The notes beneath the pieces were generated by a model. That model was not told where the DNA came from and made no database searches. It was given only the letters and a program-made list of their open reading frames with translations. Both the position numbers and the translations under genes were made by a program. From the NCBI GenBank assembly GCA_027492485.1, contig JAPUER010000066.1, positions 62,001 to 126,000 of the forward strand: a stretch of DNA of 64,000 nt, in the 5' to 3' direction. This document shows, one piece after another, positions 44,368-52,888 of the stretch (positions are counted from its first letter, which is position 1; every line of letters begins with the position of its first letter). The stretch is from Betaproteobacteria bacterium (GTDB lineage: Bacteria > Pseudomonadota > Gammaproteobacteria > Burkholderiales > Casimicrobiaceae).

Positions 44368-45531
44368 ATGAAAATCATCCTCGCCCCCGATTCCTTCAAG
44401 GGTTCGCTGTCTGCCGAAGGCGTCTGCGCGGCGCTTGAAAGTGGGCTGCGCCGCGTGCTGCCGAACGCGCAGATCGTCAAGCGGCCGATGGCCGATGGCG
44501 GCGAAGGCACGCTCGACGCCGTGGTCACCGCGCTCTCCGCGAGTGGCGGCGCGCGGCGCAAACAGGCGCTGGTGAAAAACGCCGCCGGGCAATCGGCCGA
44601 GGCGGCCTACGCGCTGATCAAGCACGGCATTTACGAAGCCGCGGTGATCGAGGTGGCGCAAATCGTCGGTATCGAGGACGCGCACAACATGGCGGTGCCG
44701 GTCGGCGAGCGGACCAGTTACGGCGTCGGCGAGCTGATCCGGCTGTTGCTGGCCGAAGGCATCCGCCATTTCTTCGTCGGTCTTGGCGGCACCAGTAGCA
44801 ACGACGGTGGCGCCGGCCTGCTGGCGGCGCTGGGCGTCAAGTTCACCGGTACCTTCCGGCGCGAGATTGCGCCGTCGCCGAACGGGTTGGCCAAGCTCAT
44901 TTCGGTCGACGTCACCGGGCTCGACGCGCGGCTGGCCGAGTGCGAAATCACGCTGCTGTCCGACGTCAACAATCCGCTCACCGGCGCTCGCGGCGCCACC
45001 GCGATTTTCGGACCGCAGAAGGGCATCGCGGCACACGACGTCGGCAAGGTCGACGCCGTGATCGACGCCTACGCCGACCGGCTGGAAGCGGCGCTGCAAC
45101 GGCACGCCAAGGACAAACCGGGCGCCGGCGCGGCCGGTGGCCTGGGTTACGCGCTGCAACTGCTCGGCGCCAGATTCGAGTCCGGCGCGCAGACGGTGGC
45201 GCGGCTGGTCGGGCTTGCCGAGGCCTGCCAGGGCGCCGACTGGCTGATCACCGGCGAAGGCCGCAGCGACGCCCAGACACTGCTCGGCAAAACGCCGTTC
45301 GCCGCTGCGCAGATCGCCCGCGAGCACGGCCATGCCGGGCTGCGGGCCACGCTGCTGAGCGGCGGCGTCGATCCGGCGGCGCTCGCCGCGCTCAACGAAA
45401 CCTTCAACGGCGGCTGTTTCTCGATCGTGCCCGGCCCGATGGCGCTCGACCAGGCCGTCATCCGGGCGCCGGAACTGCTGGCCAATGCGGCGGAGCAGAT
45501 CGCGCGGCTGCTGGGTTTGGGCCGGCGCTGA
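44368..45531 (+). CDS. Glycerate kinase (GlxK/GarK type)
   Basis: A 387-residue enzyme phosphorylating D-glycerate. It has N-terminal APDSFKGSLSAEGV, RPMADGGEGTLDAVV near residue 40, GLGGTSSNDGGAGLLAALG near residue 135 and GAGAAGGLGYAL in the C-terminal half, all typical of the family that makes 2-phosphoglycerate. Neighbours give no pathway; glyoxylate or glucarate-derived glycerate are the usual sources. Confidence 0.94.
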   Translation: MKIILAPDSFKGSLSAEGVCAALESGLRRVLPNAQIVKRPMADGGEGTLDAVVTALSASGGARRKQALVKNAAGQSAEAAYALIKHGIYEAAVIEVAQIVGIEDAHNMAVPVGERTSYGVGELIRLLLAEGIRHFFVGLGGTSSNDGGAGLLAALGVKFTGTFRREIAPSPNGLAKLISVDVTGLDARLAECEITLLSDVNNPLTGARGATAIFGPQKGIAAHDVGKVDAVIDAYADRLEAALQRHAKDKPGAGAAGGLGYALQLLGARFESGAQTVARLVGLAEACQGADWLITGEGRSDAQTLLGKTPFAAAQIAREHGHAGLRATLLSGGVDPAALAALNETFNGGCFSIVPGPMALDQAVIRAPELLANAAEQIARLLGLGRR

Positions 45532-45532
45532 C

Positions 45533-45660
45533 GCGATCAGCTTTTTGCGCTAAACGCCGTTCTTCAAGGGATCAGACCCGGGAATGGCAAGAAGTCGACA
45601 ATGCGAATTTTCGCGCTGTTTGCCTCGCCTACATACCGCTTTACGTAAAAAGCTGATCGC
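45533..45660. repeat. AAGTCGACTT palindromic element, copy 4 (perfect ends)
   Basis: A 128-bp palindrome centred at 45596/45597 on AAGTCGAC. The terminal inverted repeat GCGATCAGCTTTTTGCG / CGTAAAAAGCTGATCGC is nearly perfect. It lies between the convergent glycerate kinase and GST genes, 2 bp after the kinase stop. Confidence 0.88.
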
Positions 45661-45691
45661 CGTTCGGCGCGCCACGTCGCCGTTGCGGCCG

Positions 45692-46396
45692 CTATTTCTT
45701 GCCGATTCCGAACAACAGCCGCCGCGCTTCGTCGCCGGCTTGCCCTGTGGGCGTGGTGTTCATGTCCTGCGCGATCCGGTAGGCGCGCACCGTGGCCGGC
45801 CTCGCCTTGATCGCCTCGAACCAGCGCTTGAGATTGGGGAAGTCGTCGAGCTTCATCTGCTGCCGCTCGTAGGGCACCACCCACGGGTAGCAGGCCATGT
45901 CGGCGATCGAATACTCGCCGGCCAGGAATTCGCGGTCGCCGAGGCGCTTGTCCATCACCGCGTACAGCCGCGCCGTCTCATTGATGTAGCGGTTGATCGC
46001 GTAGGGCAGCTTCTCCGGCGCATAGGTGCCGAAATGATGGTTCTGCCCGGCCATCGGCCCCAGGCCGCCCATCTGCCAGAACAGCCACTGGATCGCCTCC
46101 TTGCGCCAGTAGAGCGACTTGCGGTCGAGAAATTTTTTCGACTTGTCGGCGAGGTAGAGCAGGATGGCGCCGCTTTCGAAGATCGCCAGCGGCTCGCCGT
46201 CCGGTGTCGGCTGCAGCGGCCGATGGTCCACGATGGCCGGAATGCGGTTGTTCGGCGATACCTTCAGAAACGCCGGGTCGAACTGCTCGCCGCGGCCGAT
46301 GTTGACCGGCAGCACCCGGTATTTCAGCTTCGCCTCCTCAAGGAACATCGTGATCTTGTGGCCGTTGGGCGTGGTCCAGTAGTACAGGTCGATCAT
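45692..46396 (-). CDS. Glutathione S-transferase, YfcG/Ure2-like (nu class)
   Basis: A 234-residue thioredoxin-fold transferase. TTPNGHKITMFLEEAKLKY and VSPNNRIPAIVDHRP closely follow the nu-class pattern, where the catalytic Thr/Asn pair (TPNG) binds glutathione and the enzyme acts as a disulfide reductase. ESGAILLYLADK is the gamma-glutamyl site. The start at MIDLYYW was preferred to an ATG 45 bp upstream. Confidence 0.93.
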   Translation of the reverse strand: MIDLYYWTTPNGHKITMFLEEAKLKYRVLPVNIGRGEQFDPAFLKVSPNNRIPAIVDHRPLQPTPDGEPLAIFESGAILLYLADKSKKFLDRKSLYWRKEAIQWLFWQMGGLGPMAGQNHHFGTYAPEKLPYAINRYINETARLYAVMDKRLGDREFLAGEYSIADMACYPWVVPYERQQMKLDDFPNLKRWFEAIKARPATVRAYRIAQDMNTTPTGQAGDEARRLLFGIGKK

Positions 46397-46606
46397 GGTT
46401 GGCTGCGGGCGCGACGTAGGGAATATCGCCCGGATTGTCACGCAAGGGCCATGCTTTGTCGTCTATCAGGTTATGCCGGGTGCAAATACGCGAAAAGCAA
46501 GGCCGCAAACCGCCGCCAGCGCCCTTGATGTCATCGTAGCCGCACCCAGGCCCGTTACTTGCTTGAAATGATCGTGCAACGGCCCCATGTTTGAACTACG
46601 GAGAGC

Positions 46607-46912
46607 ATGATGCAGATGATGACCAGCCCCAACCATCCCCCGGCAGGCACGCCGATGTTCGACTCGCTGACTGCGGCGATGAACGAGGCCGAGTTCGTGC
46701 AGGTGGATGACGCGGTGTTCACGGCCGACTATCTGCACGCACCCGACGAGTTCACCCGGCCCGACGACGTGCTGGTCGAGGGCTCGCGCGAGGATCAGGA
46801 GTTGCTGTTGCTGCAACGCGATTTCGATGGCGCCAAACTGCTCGGCGACGGCGAGATTTACCTGCGCGACGGCACGCTGATCCGCTTCCTGCGCCCATCC
46901 GCCGTGCACTGA
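46607..46912 (+). CDS. Small hypothetical protein
   Basis: A 101-residue acidic protein, start ATGATGCAGATGATG after GGAGAGC; several methionines make the exact start uncertain. It contains FVQVDDAVFTADYLHAPDEF and ends LRDGTLIRFLRPSAVH. No family, signal peptide or membrane segment recognised. Codon bias agrees with its neighbours, so it is probably a real cytoplasmic protein. Confidence 0.65.
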   Translation: MMQMMTSPNHPPAGTPMFDSLTAAMNEAEFVQVDDAVFTADYLHAPDEFTRPDDVLVEGSREDQELLLLQRDFDGAKLLGDGEIYLRDGTLIRFLRPSAVH

Positions 46913-47022
46913 CTGCCGGCGCGCCCCCACCACGGGTCGTCGGCGTTGACACGCTCACGGTGCCCGCGTAAAACACCCGGCAACGACGGTCGCCGGACCG
47001 GATTTGGGGGCAGGGCAGCGCA

Positions 47023-47487
47023 GTGGACGACGACAGCAGAGCAACGCCGACCGGGCAGTCGGACGGGAACACGCCCGACGCCGGCAATCTAGCGCCGCCT
47101 GCGTTCGCGCGCAAACGCAGCCTGCATCTGACGCTGGTGCTGATCAGCGCCGCCGGTCTGACCGGCCTCGCCGGCTGCGGCAACCTGGAGAACAACGACC
47201 GCGTCAACCGCGATGTCTACGCCAATCTGGAGGCCTGCAAGGCCGACTGGGGCAACCCCGGCGATTGCGAGGAAATTCCGGCGCAACGCTCGGCGACCGG
47301 CACCAGCACCTTTTACGGTCCGCGCTATTTCTCGCGCACCGGCAGCAGCAGCGGCTACAGCTCCACATCGCGCCCCGGCTCGCGCTCGTCCGGCACCGTA
47401 TCGTCAACGCCGACTCGTGGCGGTTTCGGCGCCTCGGCGTCGCGGCACAGCAGCAGTTCGTCGTCGTCGCATTCTTCGGGGGGTTAG
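47023..47487 (+). CDS. YgiB-like (DUF1190) serine-rich putative lipoprotein
   Basis: A 154-residue protein, GTG start. Residues 30-52 form a hydrophobic signal ending in LAGC, a plausible lipobox. Then NRDVYANLEACKADWGNPGDC and FYGPRYFSRTGSSSG resemble the DUF1190 pattern, and the C-terminus is a serine-rich tail. It abuts the glutathionylspermidine-synthase-like gene with no gap, as in E. coli ygiB-ygiC. Its function is unknown; the pairing supports a shared role at the envelope. Confidence 0.78.
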   Translation: MDDDSRATPTGQSDGNTPDAGNLAPPAFARKRSLHLTLVLISAAGLTGLAGCGNLENNDRVNRDVYANLEACKADWGNPGDCEEIPAQRSATGTSTFYGPRYFSRTGSSSGYSSTSRPGSRSSGTVSSTPTRGGFGASASRHSSSSSSSHSSGG

Positions 47488-48627
47488 ATGCGTCGGGAAC
47501 ACATCGCCAAGCGCGACAACTGGCAAAAGCGCTGCGAAGACGCGGGCTTCAGTTTTCATTCGATCGACGGTCTCTATTGGGACGAAGGCGTCTGCTATCG
47601 CTTTACGCGGCGCGAGATCGAGGATCTGGAAAAGGCCACCAAGGAGCTTTACGACATGTGCATGGCTGCGGCCGAGCACATCATTGAGAAAGAGCGCTTC
47701 AAGGAGCTGGCGATTCCCGAGTCGGCCTGGGCGCTGATCCGCGAAAGCTGGGACAACGATCATCCGTCGCTGTTCGGCCGCTTCGATCTGGCCTGGGACG
47801 GCAACGGCCCGCCGAAACTGCTCGAATTCAACGCCGATACGCCGACCTCGCTGATCGAGGCCAGCGTCGCGCAGTGGCACTGGCTGGAAGACGTCAAGTC
47901 GAAACTCGGCGCCAACGCCGACCAGTTCAACAGCCTGCACGAAGCGCTGATCGAGCAGTGGAAATGGCTCAAGGCCGAGCACGGCTACGGCCACGTGCAT
48001 TTCACCTGTGTCGGCGACAGCGAGGAAGACGGCGGCAACCTCGACTACCTGCGCGACACGGCCATGCAGGCGGGCGTGCAGGCGCCGTGGATCGCGGTCG
48101 AGGAAATCGGCTGGAGCGAGGGCGACCTCTGCTTCGTCGACATGGACAATAAGCGCATCGAGACGCTGTTCAAACTCTACCCTTGGGAATGGTTGCTGGC
48201 CGACGAATTCGGCAACAACATCAGGAAGACCAGCATGCGCATCATCGAGCCGGCGTGGAAGATGACGCTGGCCAACAAGGGCCTGCTGCCGATCCTGTGG
48301 GAGCTTTACCCCAACCATCCGCTGCTGCTGGAGGCGAGCTTCCAGCGCCACAAGGTGCTCGGCGACTACGTCAAGAAGCCGCTGCTCTCGCGCGAAGGCG
48401 CCAACGTCGAAATCTACAAGGGCGGCGACGTCATCCGCGCCGACGGCACCTACGGCGAGGAAGGCTACGTCTACCAGCGCTACACGCCGATTCCCTGCTT
48501 CGAAGGCAACTACGTGACGATCGGCAGCTGGATCGTCGGCGACGCGCCCGCCGGCATCGGCCTGCGCGAAGACGCCACCGAAATCACCATGAACACATCG
48601 CGGTTCATTCCGCATTATTTCGACTGA
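47488..48627 (+). CDS. Glutathionylspermidine synthase-like ATP-grasp ligase (YgiC family)
   Basis: A 379-residue ATP-grasp enzyme. It has RFDLAWDGNGPPKLLEFNADTP (substrate/metal region), EEDGGNLDYLRDTA, NKGLLPILWELYPNHP and REGANVEIYKGG. YgiC and YjfC have the synthetase fold but lack the amidase domain of true glutathionylspermidine synthase; their product is not settled. It forms an operon with the lipoprotein upstream and the DUF350 gene 36 bp downstream. Confidence 0.92.
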   Translation: MRREHIAKRDNWQKRCEDAGFSFHSIDGLYWDEGVCYRFTRREIEDLEKATKELYDMCMAAAEHIIEKERFKELAIPESAWALIRESWDNDHPSLFGRFDLAWDGNGPPKLLEFNADTPTSLIEASVAQWHWLEDVKSKLGANADQFNSLHEALIEQWKWLKAEHGYGHVHFTCVGDSEEDGGNLDYLRDTAMQAGVQAPWIAVEEIGWSEGDLCFVDMDNKRIETLFKLYPWEWLLADEFGNNIRKTSMRIIEPAWKMTLANKGLLPILWELYPNHPLLLEASFQRHKVLGDYVKKPLLSREGANVEIYKGGDVIRADGTYGEEGYVYQRYTPIPCFEGNYVTIGSWIVGDAPAGIGLREDATEITMNTSRFIPHYFD

Positions 48628-48663
48628 CTCGCCAGCAGCTGCAACCACCTTCAGGGGCAAGAG

Positions 48664-49077
48664 ATGACTTACACGCTCAACGAATCGATCCGCTACTTCG
48701 ACGACTTCCTGATCTACTTTGCAGTTGCACTGTTGCTGCTCGTCGCGTTCACGCTGATCTACACCAAAGTCACGCCGTACAACGAGATCGCGCTGATACG
48801 CGAAGGCAACACGGCGGCGGCGATTTCACTGTCGGGCGCGCTGGTCGGCTTTGCCATGCCGCTGGCCAGCACGGTCGCCAACGCCGTGAACCTGATTGAC
48901 CTGATGCTGTTCGCAGTGCTGGCGACGGTGGTGCAGCTGGTGGTGTTTGTGTTCGCGCGAATGCTGATGCCCGGATTGACCGAGTCCATCGAGAGCGGCA
49001 ATGTCGCCAAGGCAACCTTTCTGGCTGCCGTCTCGGTCGCGGTCGGCATGCTCAACGCGGCGGCACTGGTGTTCTGA
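48664..49077 (+). CDS. DUF350 membrane protein (YjfL family)
   Basis: A 137-residue protein with four hydrophobic segments and the family motif YNEIALIREGNTAAAISLSG near residue 40, followed by GFAMPLAS. DUF350 proteins commonly sit beside YgiC/YjfC-type ligases, as here. They are thought to be inner-membrane partners of unknown activity. Confidence 0.92.
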   Translation: MTYTLNESIRYFDDFLIYFAVALLLLVAFTLIYTKVTPYNEIALIREGNTAAAISLSGALVGFAMPLASTVANAVNLIDLMLFAVLATVVQLVVFVFARMLMPGLTESIESGNVAKATFLAAVSVAVGMLNAAALVF

Positions 49078-49142
49078 GGCCGCGCATCGAATTTGCCCGG
49101 CGTCACTGTGGCGCAGGGTGTGATCGCACCACCGGCGGGGAA

Positions 49143-49216
49143 CGGGTCGCGGCAAGCCGCTCCTACAGGTCGATGCGCCGATCCCTTGATCTGTAGGAGC
49201 GGCTTGCCGCGACCCG
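49143..49216. repeat. Perfect GTAGGAGCGG REP inverted pair
   Basis: Two perfect 26-bp arms (GTCGCGGCAAGCCGCTCCTA on the left, its complement on the right) with a 22-bp loop. It lies between the converging DUF350 and NRDE genes and is likely a bidirectional transcription barrier. Confidence 0.92.
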
Positions 49217-49256
49217 ACGTGTTGGAGGCGCCGACGTTGAGTGCCTCGGCCGAGAA

Positions 49257-50039
49257 CTACATGCGCTGAAGGCCGAACTGGAATTCGATCCGTTCCTGCG
49301 GCTCGCCGCTCCCGCCAAAGCCTGCTTCGCTCACAGTGACCCGATCGTCCTGCACGCAGAGCAGCGTCGACGCCCGCGTGCCGTAATTGCCGCTCTGGAT
49401 GAAGATGCTGCCGAGCATGCGTTCCACTTCGAACGGCACGCCGGTATTGGGCAATTGCGCATCGGGGGTCGGTGTGGGGTTGTGCAGCAGCCGCTGCAGG
49501 CGCGCGTCGCGTTGCGCCGGGTCGCGCTCGGCCAGCGCGTGGCGAAAGCCCTGCTGCAGACGCACGAGCTTGGGCCATGGCGTATCCAGCGACGCATTGG
49601 AAAAACCGTGAATGCCCGGCTCGACGGCATGCGCCGTGCGTTCCTGTGAATTCGCAAACCACAGCGCGCGGGTGGTCGCCGCAACGTCGCCGCAAAGCAG
49701 ATTGAAACCCTCGTAGCGGTGCGCGTCCGCGACCGCCCCGGTGACGAAATCCGCTGCGGTTTGCCCGCCTTCGAGAAACTGCCGCACCAGCTCACCGCGC
49801 GACGGTGCGTTCTGCTTTCGCAGCGCCGGATTGCGGATATTGGTGATCATCGCGAAGCGGCCGTGCCGAGTGATGCCAAGCCAGGCGCCGCCGCTGCGCA
49901 GATCGCGCCCGGCCAGCACCTCGTCGCCCGGCCACCAGTGCATGCGCTCGGTCGGCCGCTCATAGAACTCGTCGCGATTGGCGGCGAGCAGCAGCGGCTC
50001 ATCGGAATCAGGCGACCAGCGGAAGGCGACGATGCACAT
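49257..50039 (-). CDS. NRDE/TANGO2-family protein
   Basis: A 260-residue protein starting MCIVAFRW, with the eponymous AANRDEFYERPT motif at residues 19-30 and WPGDEVLAGRDLRSGGAWLG after it. The Cys2 may become an N-terminal nucleophile, as in related Ntn-fold proteins; this is an inference. Animal TANGO2 is linked to heme or lipid handling, and the bacterial role is unclear. Confidence 0.9.
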   Translation of the reverse strand: MCIVAFRWSPDSDEPLLLAANRDEFYERPTERMHWWPGDEVLAGRDLRSGGAWLGITRHGRFAMITNIRNPALRKQNAPSRGELVRQFLEGGQTAADFVTGAVADAHRYEGFNLLCGDVAATTRALWFANSQERTAHAVEPGIHGFSNASLDTPWPKLVRLQQGFRHALAERDPAQRDARLQRLLHNPTPTPDAQLPNTGVPFEVERMLGSIFIQSGNYGTRASTLLCVQDDRVTVSEAGFGGSGEPQERIEFQFGLQRM

Positions 50040-50217
50040 CGCTCCAATTATCGTGGCTATGCGCCGGCAAGACCGCCGTGCCCGCGAACCGCTGGCGGGT
50101 CTTGATCGCCGTCATTGCTGACGCCGTAGCGGTTGTGTACGCTGTCCCTGCCATGCGTTTGACGTTTGTTCGACGTGTGGCGATGCCGTGAGCTACACCG
50201 GTCCATAGGAGCCAATC

Positions 50218-51120
50218 ATGAACATTCGTACCCTTTTTGTCCGGGCGCTAACCGTTACCGGTTGCGCTGCATTGTGCGCGGGCGCTGTGATGGGCGCTTC
50301 ATTGACGTCGCCGGCATCGGTCGCCGAGTACGTGCCGTTCACGGTGACGATCGACGGCGTGGGGGCGCCGCTGTGCGACGGCGCGACGGCAAATGTGGTC
50401 GGTCAGGCCCGCATCGCCGGCAGTGTTGCCGACATCGCCATGCCGCCGGTCGGTACCCGCTGCGCTGCGCGCACCGTCAGTGTTCCGGGATTGCCCCGCA
50501 GCGTGAACCGGGTTCGGGTGACGCTGAGCGAAATTGCGCTCAATCCCGGACAGCAGGGCACGAAGGCGGTGCCGTCGCAGGTGCTGGAAGTGGCGCTGGA
50601 GGTCCGTCCTTTGGCTGGCGTCGGCGACCTGGCACGATTCTGGACCGCCGAGTATCGCGACGCGCTGGCGCCCAGCACGGTCAAATTGATGCTGACGACG
50701 ACGCGGTTCGAGCGCTTCACTGGCGAATGGCTATGGTTCGAGGTCGGCGATCCGCAAACCGAGGCTTACACCTTCAAGGCATTGTCCGCGCCAACCGGTA
50801 GTGCGGCCCTGCCGGCGCCGCTGGCGCGTCTCTACAGCGTCGAGTATCCGGCGCCGCTTGCCGGTGCGTTCTACACGGTGGACGCCGGTCTGGCGCGATC
50901 GCTGGCAACGGCGTGGTCGCGCGTGGCCGGGGAGATGCCCTACGCGGTCGGCAAGCTGGACGCCGGTGCCTGCCCGATGGGCATGACGCCGGTGTTGCAA
51001 TTGTTCAACCCATCGGCGATTCTGCACCGCTGGACGCAGTCGACCGACACCTATCGCGTGCTGATCGCCGGTGGTTATGTCGGCGAGGGTCCGGCATGGT
51101 GCGCGCCCAACCGCGATTGA
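50218..51120 (+). CDS. Secreted protein with DUF5648-like C-terminal motif
   Basis: A 300-residue protein. A signal peptide (RALTVTGCAALCAGAVMG) is followed by a beta-rich domain (VAEYVPFTVTIDGVG), then CPMGMTPVLQLFNP, HRWTQS and GYVGEGPAWCAP. The ending is the same as in the protein at 34689-35711 and corresponds to the last part of the protein at 13611-15629; the N-terminal domain also aligns weakly with 34689-35711. Function unknown; probably periplasmic or exported. It converges on the acyl-CoA synthetase gene after 28 bp. Confidence 0.78.
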   Translation: MNIRTLFVRALTVTGCAALCAGAVMGASLTSPASVAEYVPFTVTIDGVGAPLCDGATANVVGQARIAGSVADIAMPPVGTRCAARTVSVPGLPRSVNRVRVTLSEIALNPGQQGTKAVPSQVLEVALEVRPLAGVGDLARFWTAEYRDALAPSTVKLMLTTTRFERFTGEWLWFEVGDPQTEAYTFKALSAPTGSAALPAPLARLYSVEYPAPLAGAFYTVDAGLARSLATAWSRVAGEMPYAVGKLDAGACPMGMTPVLQLFNPSAILHRWTQSTDTYRVLIAGGYVGEGPAWCAPNRD

Positions 51121-51148
51121 GCATCGTGCCGGTCGCCGCGCCCGTCAT

Positions 51149-52711
51149 TCAGTCCAGCAACTTCAACCGCTGCACCTTGCCCGACGGGCCTTTCGGCAGT
51201 TCGTCGACGAAGCGGAATACGCCGGGGGTCTTGTAGCGTCCGAGTTGCGCGATGCAGTGCTCGCGCAGCGCCGCTTCGTCCGCCGCTGCGCCCGGTTTGA
51301 GCACGACGGCAGCGAGGATGTCCTGGCCGTAGTTCTTGTCGGGGATGCCGACGGCGGCGGCCTCCAGTACGGCCGGGTGCGCCAGCAGCGCTTCGTCGAT
51401 CTCGCGCGGCGCGATGTTTTCGCCGCCCTTGATGATCAGCTCCTTGATGCGGCCGGTGACGAAGTAAAAACCGTCGCCGTCGCGATGGCCGAGGTCGCCG
51501 GTGCGCAGCCAGCCGTCCGCGGTGAGCGCTTCGGCGGTCTTGTCCGGTGCATGCCAGTAGCCGGACATGACGTTGTCGCCGCGCAATTGCAGCTCGCCGG
51601 TGGTGTTGTCGGGCAGCACGGCGCCGCTCTCCACGGCCACCACACGGGCGGCGACGCCGCAGGGCAGGCCGGGGGTGCCGTATTTGCGCTGAGCCGCGTC
51701 CTGCGGGTTGCAGAACACGACGGAGGCGCACTCGGTCATGCCCATCGCCTCGATCACGCCGATGCCGAATCGCTGCTCGAAGGCGCGATGCTGGTCCGGC
51801 GGCAGCGGGGCCGACGCCGAGCGGGCGAAGCGGATGAAGGGGCGCGCGGGCTCGCTGGCATCGCCTTCCGGCGCTGCATTGAGCAGATAGGCAATGATGG
51901 TTGGCACCACGTTGATCCAGCTCGGCTGCCAGGTGTCGACCCAGCCCCACCAGGCGGATGCCGAGAAGCGGTGCGGCGTGACGATGCTGCCGCCGCTGAC
52001 GAACGGCGACAGCGTGGCGATGCACTGCCCGTTGATGTGATAGAGCGGCAGCGAGGAGAGCACGCGGTCGGCCGCCGTCAGGCCGTGCCAGTCGGCGACG
52101 GTGCGCGCGGCGTGCAGCAGGTTCTGGTGGCTGAGCAGCGCGCCCTTGGGCTGGCCGGTGGTGCCCGAGGTGTACATCAGCAGCGCCGGGTCGTCCGCCT
52201 GCGGGGGCACGCTGGTGGCCGCGCCGGCGGCGTGGGGCAGTTGCGTGGCGAGCGGTGCGTCGACGTCGATGCTGACGACGTCGATGCGGGCGGCCGCGGA
52301 TTCGCCCGGCAGCAGCGCGATGGCGGCGGCGAATGTCGCGGCGTGCTCGGCGGACACGAACACGCAGCGCACGCCGCTGTGCGCCAGCACGTAGGCGAGC
52401 TGTGGCGGTTGCGACAGCAGGTTGAGCGGCACCGTGACGCGGCCGTCGATCATCGTCGCCAGAAACAGCGCACTGGTGGCGAGCCCGTTGGGCAACAGAA
52501 AACCGACGTGCGCGCCGGTGCCGATGCCGCGTGCGGCCAACTGGGCGTCGAGTGCCGCAACGTCGGCCGCCAGTCCGCCGTAGGTCAAACGGCGGCCGGT
52601 CTCGGGCGCGAGCAGCAGCGGCGCGTCCGGTCGCGCTTGGCGGTGGTGGGCGAATACGCCGGCGAGCGTGGCGCCAGACGCGGCGTCGGAAGCGGTGGCG
52701 GACGGAGTCAT
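51149..52711 (-). CDS. AMP-forming acyl-CoA synthetase, candidate sulfoacetate-CoA ligase
   Basis: A 520-residue ANL-superfamily enzyme. It has the ATP motif LMYTSGTTGQPKG near residue 180, the A5 region EAMGMTECASV, the hinge RTGDLGHRDGDGFYFVTGR with IKGGENIAPREIDE, and the catalytic lysine in PKGPSGKVQR. By context (next to a CoA-acylating aldehyde dehydrogenase and xsc) it could activate sulfoacetate, like SauT of Cupriavidus. A fatty or aromatic acid is the alternative. A palindromic element separates it from the dehydrogenase gene, so it may be a separate transcript. Confidence 0.85.
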   Translation of the reverse strand: MTPSATASDAASGATLAGVFAHHRQARPDAPLLLAPETGRRLTYGGLAADVAALDAQLAARGIGTGAHVGFLLPNGLATSALFLATMIDGRVTVPLNLLSQPPQLAYVLAHSGVRCVFVSAEHAATFAAAIALLPGESAAARIDVVSIDVDAPLATQLPHAAGAATSVPPQADDPALLMYTSGTTGQPKGALLSHQNLLHAARTVADWHGLTAADRVLSSLPLYHINGQCIATLSPFVSGGSIVTPHRFSASAWWGWVDTWQPSWINVVPTIIAYLLNAAPEGDASEPARPFIRFARSASAPLPPDQHRAFEQRFGIGVIEAMGMTECASVVFCNPQDAAQRKYGTPGLPCGVAARVVAVESGAVLPDNTTGELQLRGDNVMSGYWHAPDKTAEALTADGWLRTGDLGHRDGDGFYFVTGRIKELIIKGGENIAPREIDEALLAHPAVLEAAAVGIPDKNYGQDILAAVVLKPGAAADEAALREHCIAQLGRYKTPGVFRFVDELPKGPSGKVQRLKLLD

Positions 52712-52766
52712 CGGAAAGTGGAAAGAACGTGCGGGGCGTCGCAGTGAAACCGGTCATCCCGGGGGC

Positions 52767-52888
52767 AGCAGCTTATGCCTGAAAGCGCCATTCTAATTGG
52801 GCTCGGAGCCTAAAACGGCCATAAGTCGACTTTTGGCAATTTTACGCGCCAAGCCCAACACAATCACGCGCTGAGGCCAGAAGCTGCT
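52767..52888. repeat. AAGTCGACTT palindromic element, copy 5, overlapping a gene end
   Basis: A 122-bp palindrome centred at 52827/52828. The outer arms are AGCAGCTT / AAGCTGCT. The inner arms are TTGGGCTCGG and CCAAGCCCAA, with the core AAGTCGACTTTTGGC. Its right arm covers the last 25 bp of the aldehyde dehydrogenase gene, including the stop codon. Confidence 0.87.
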
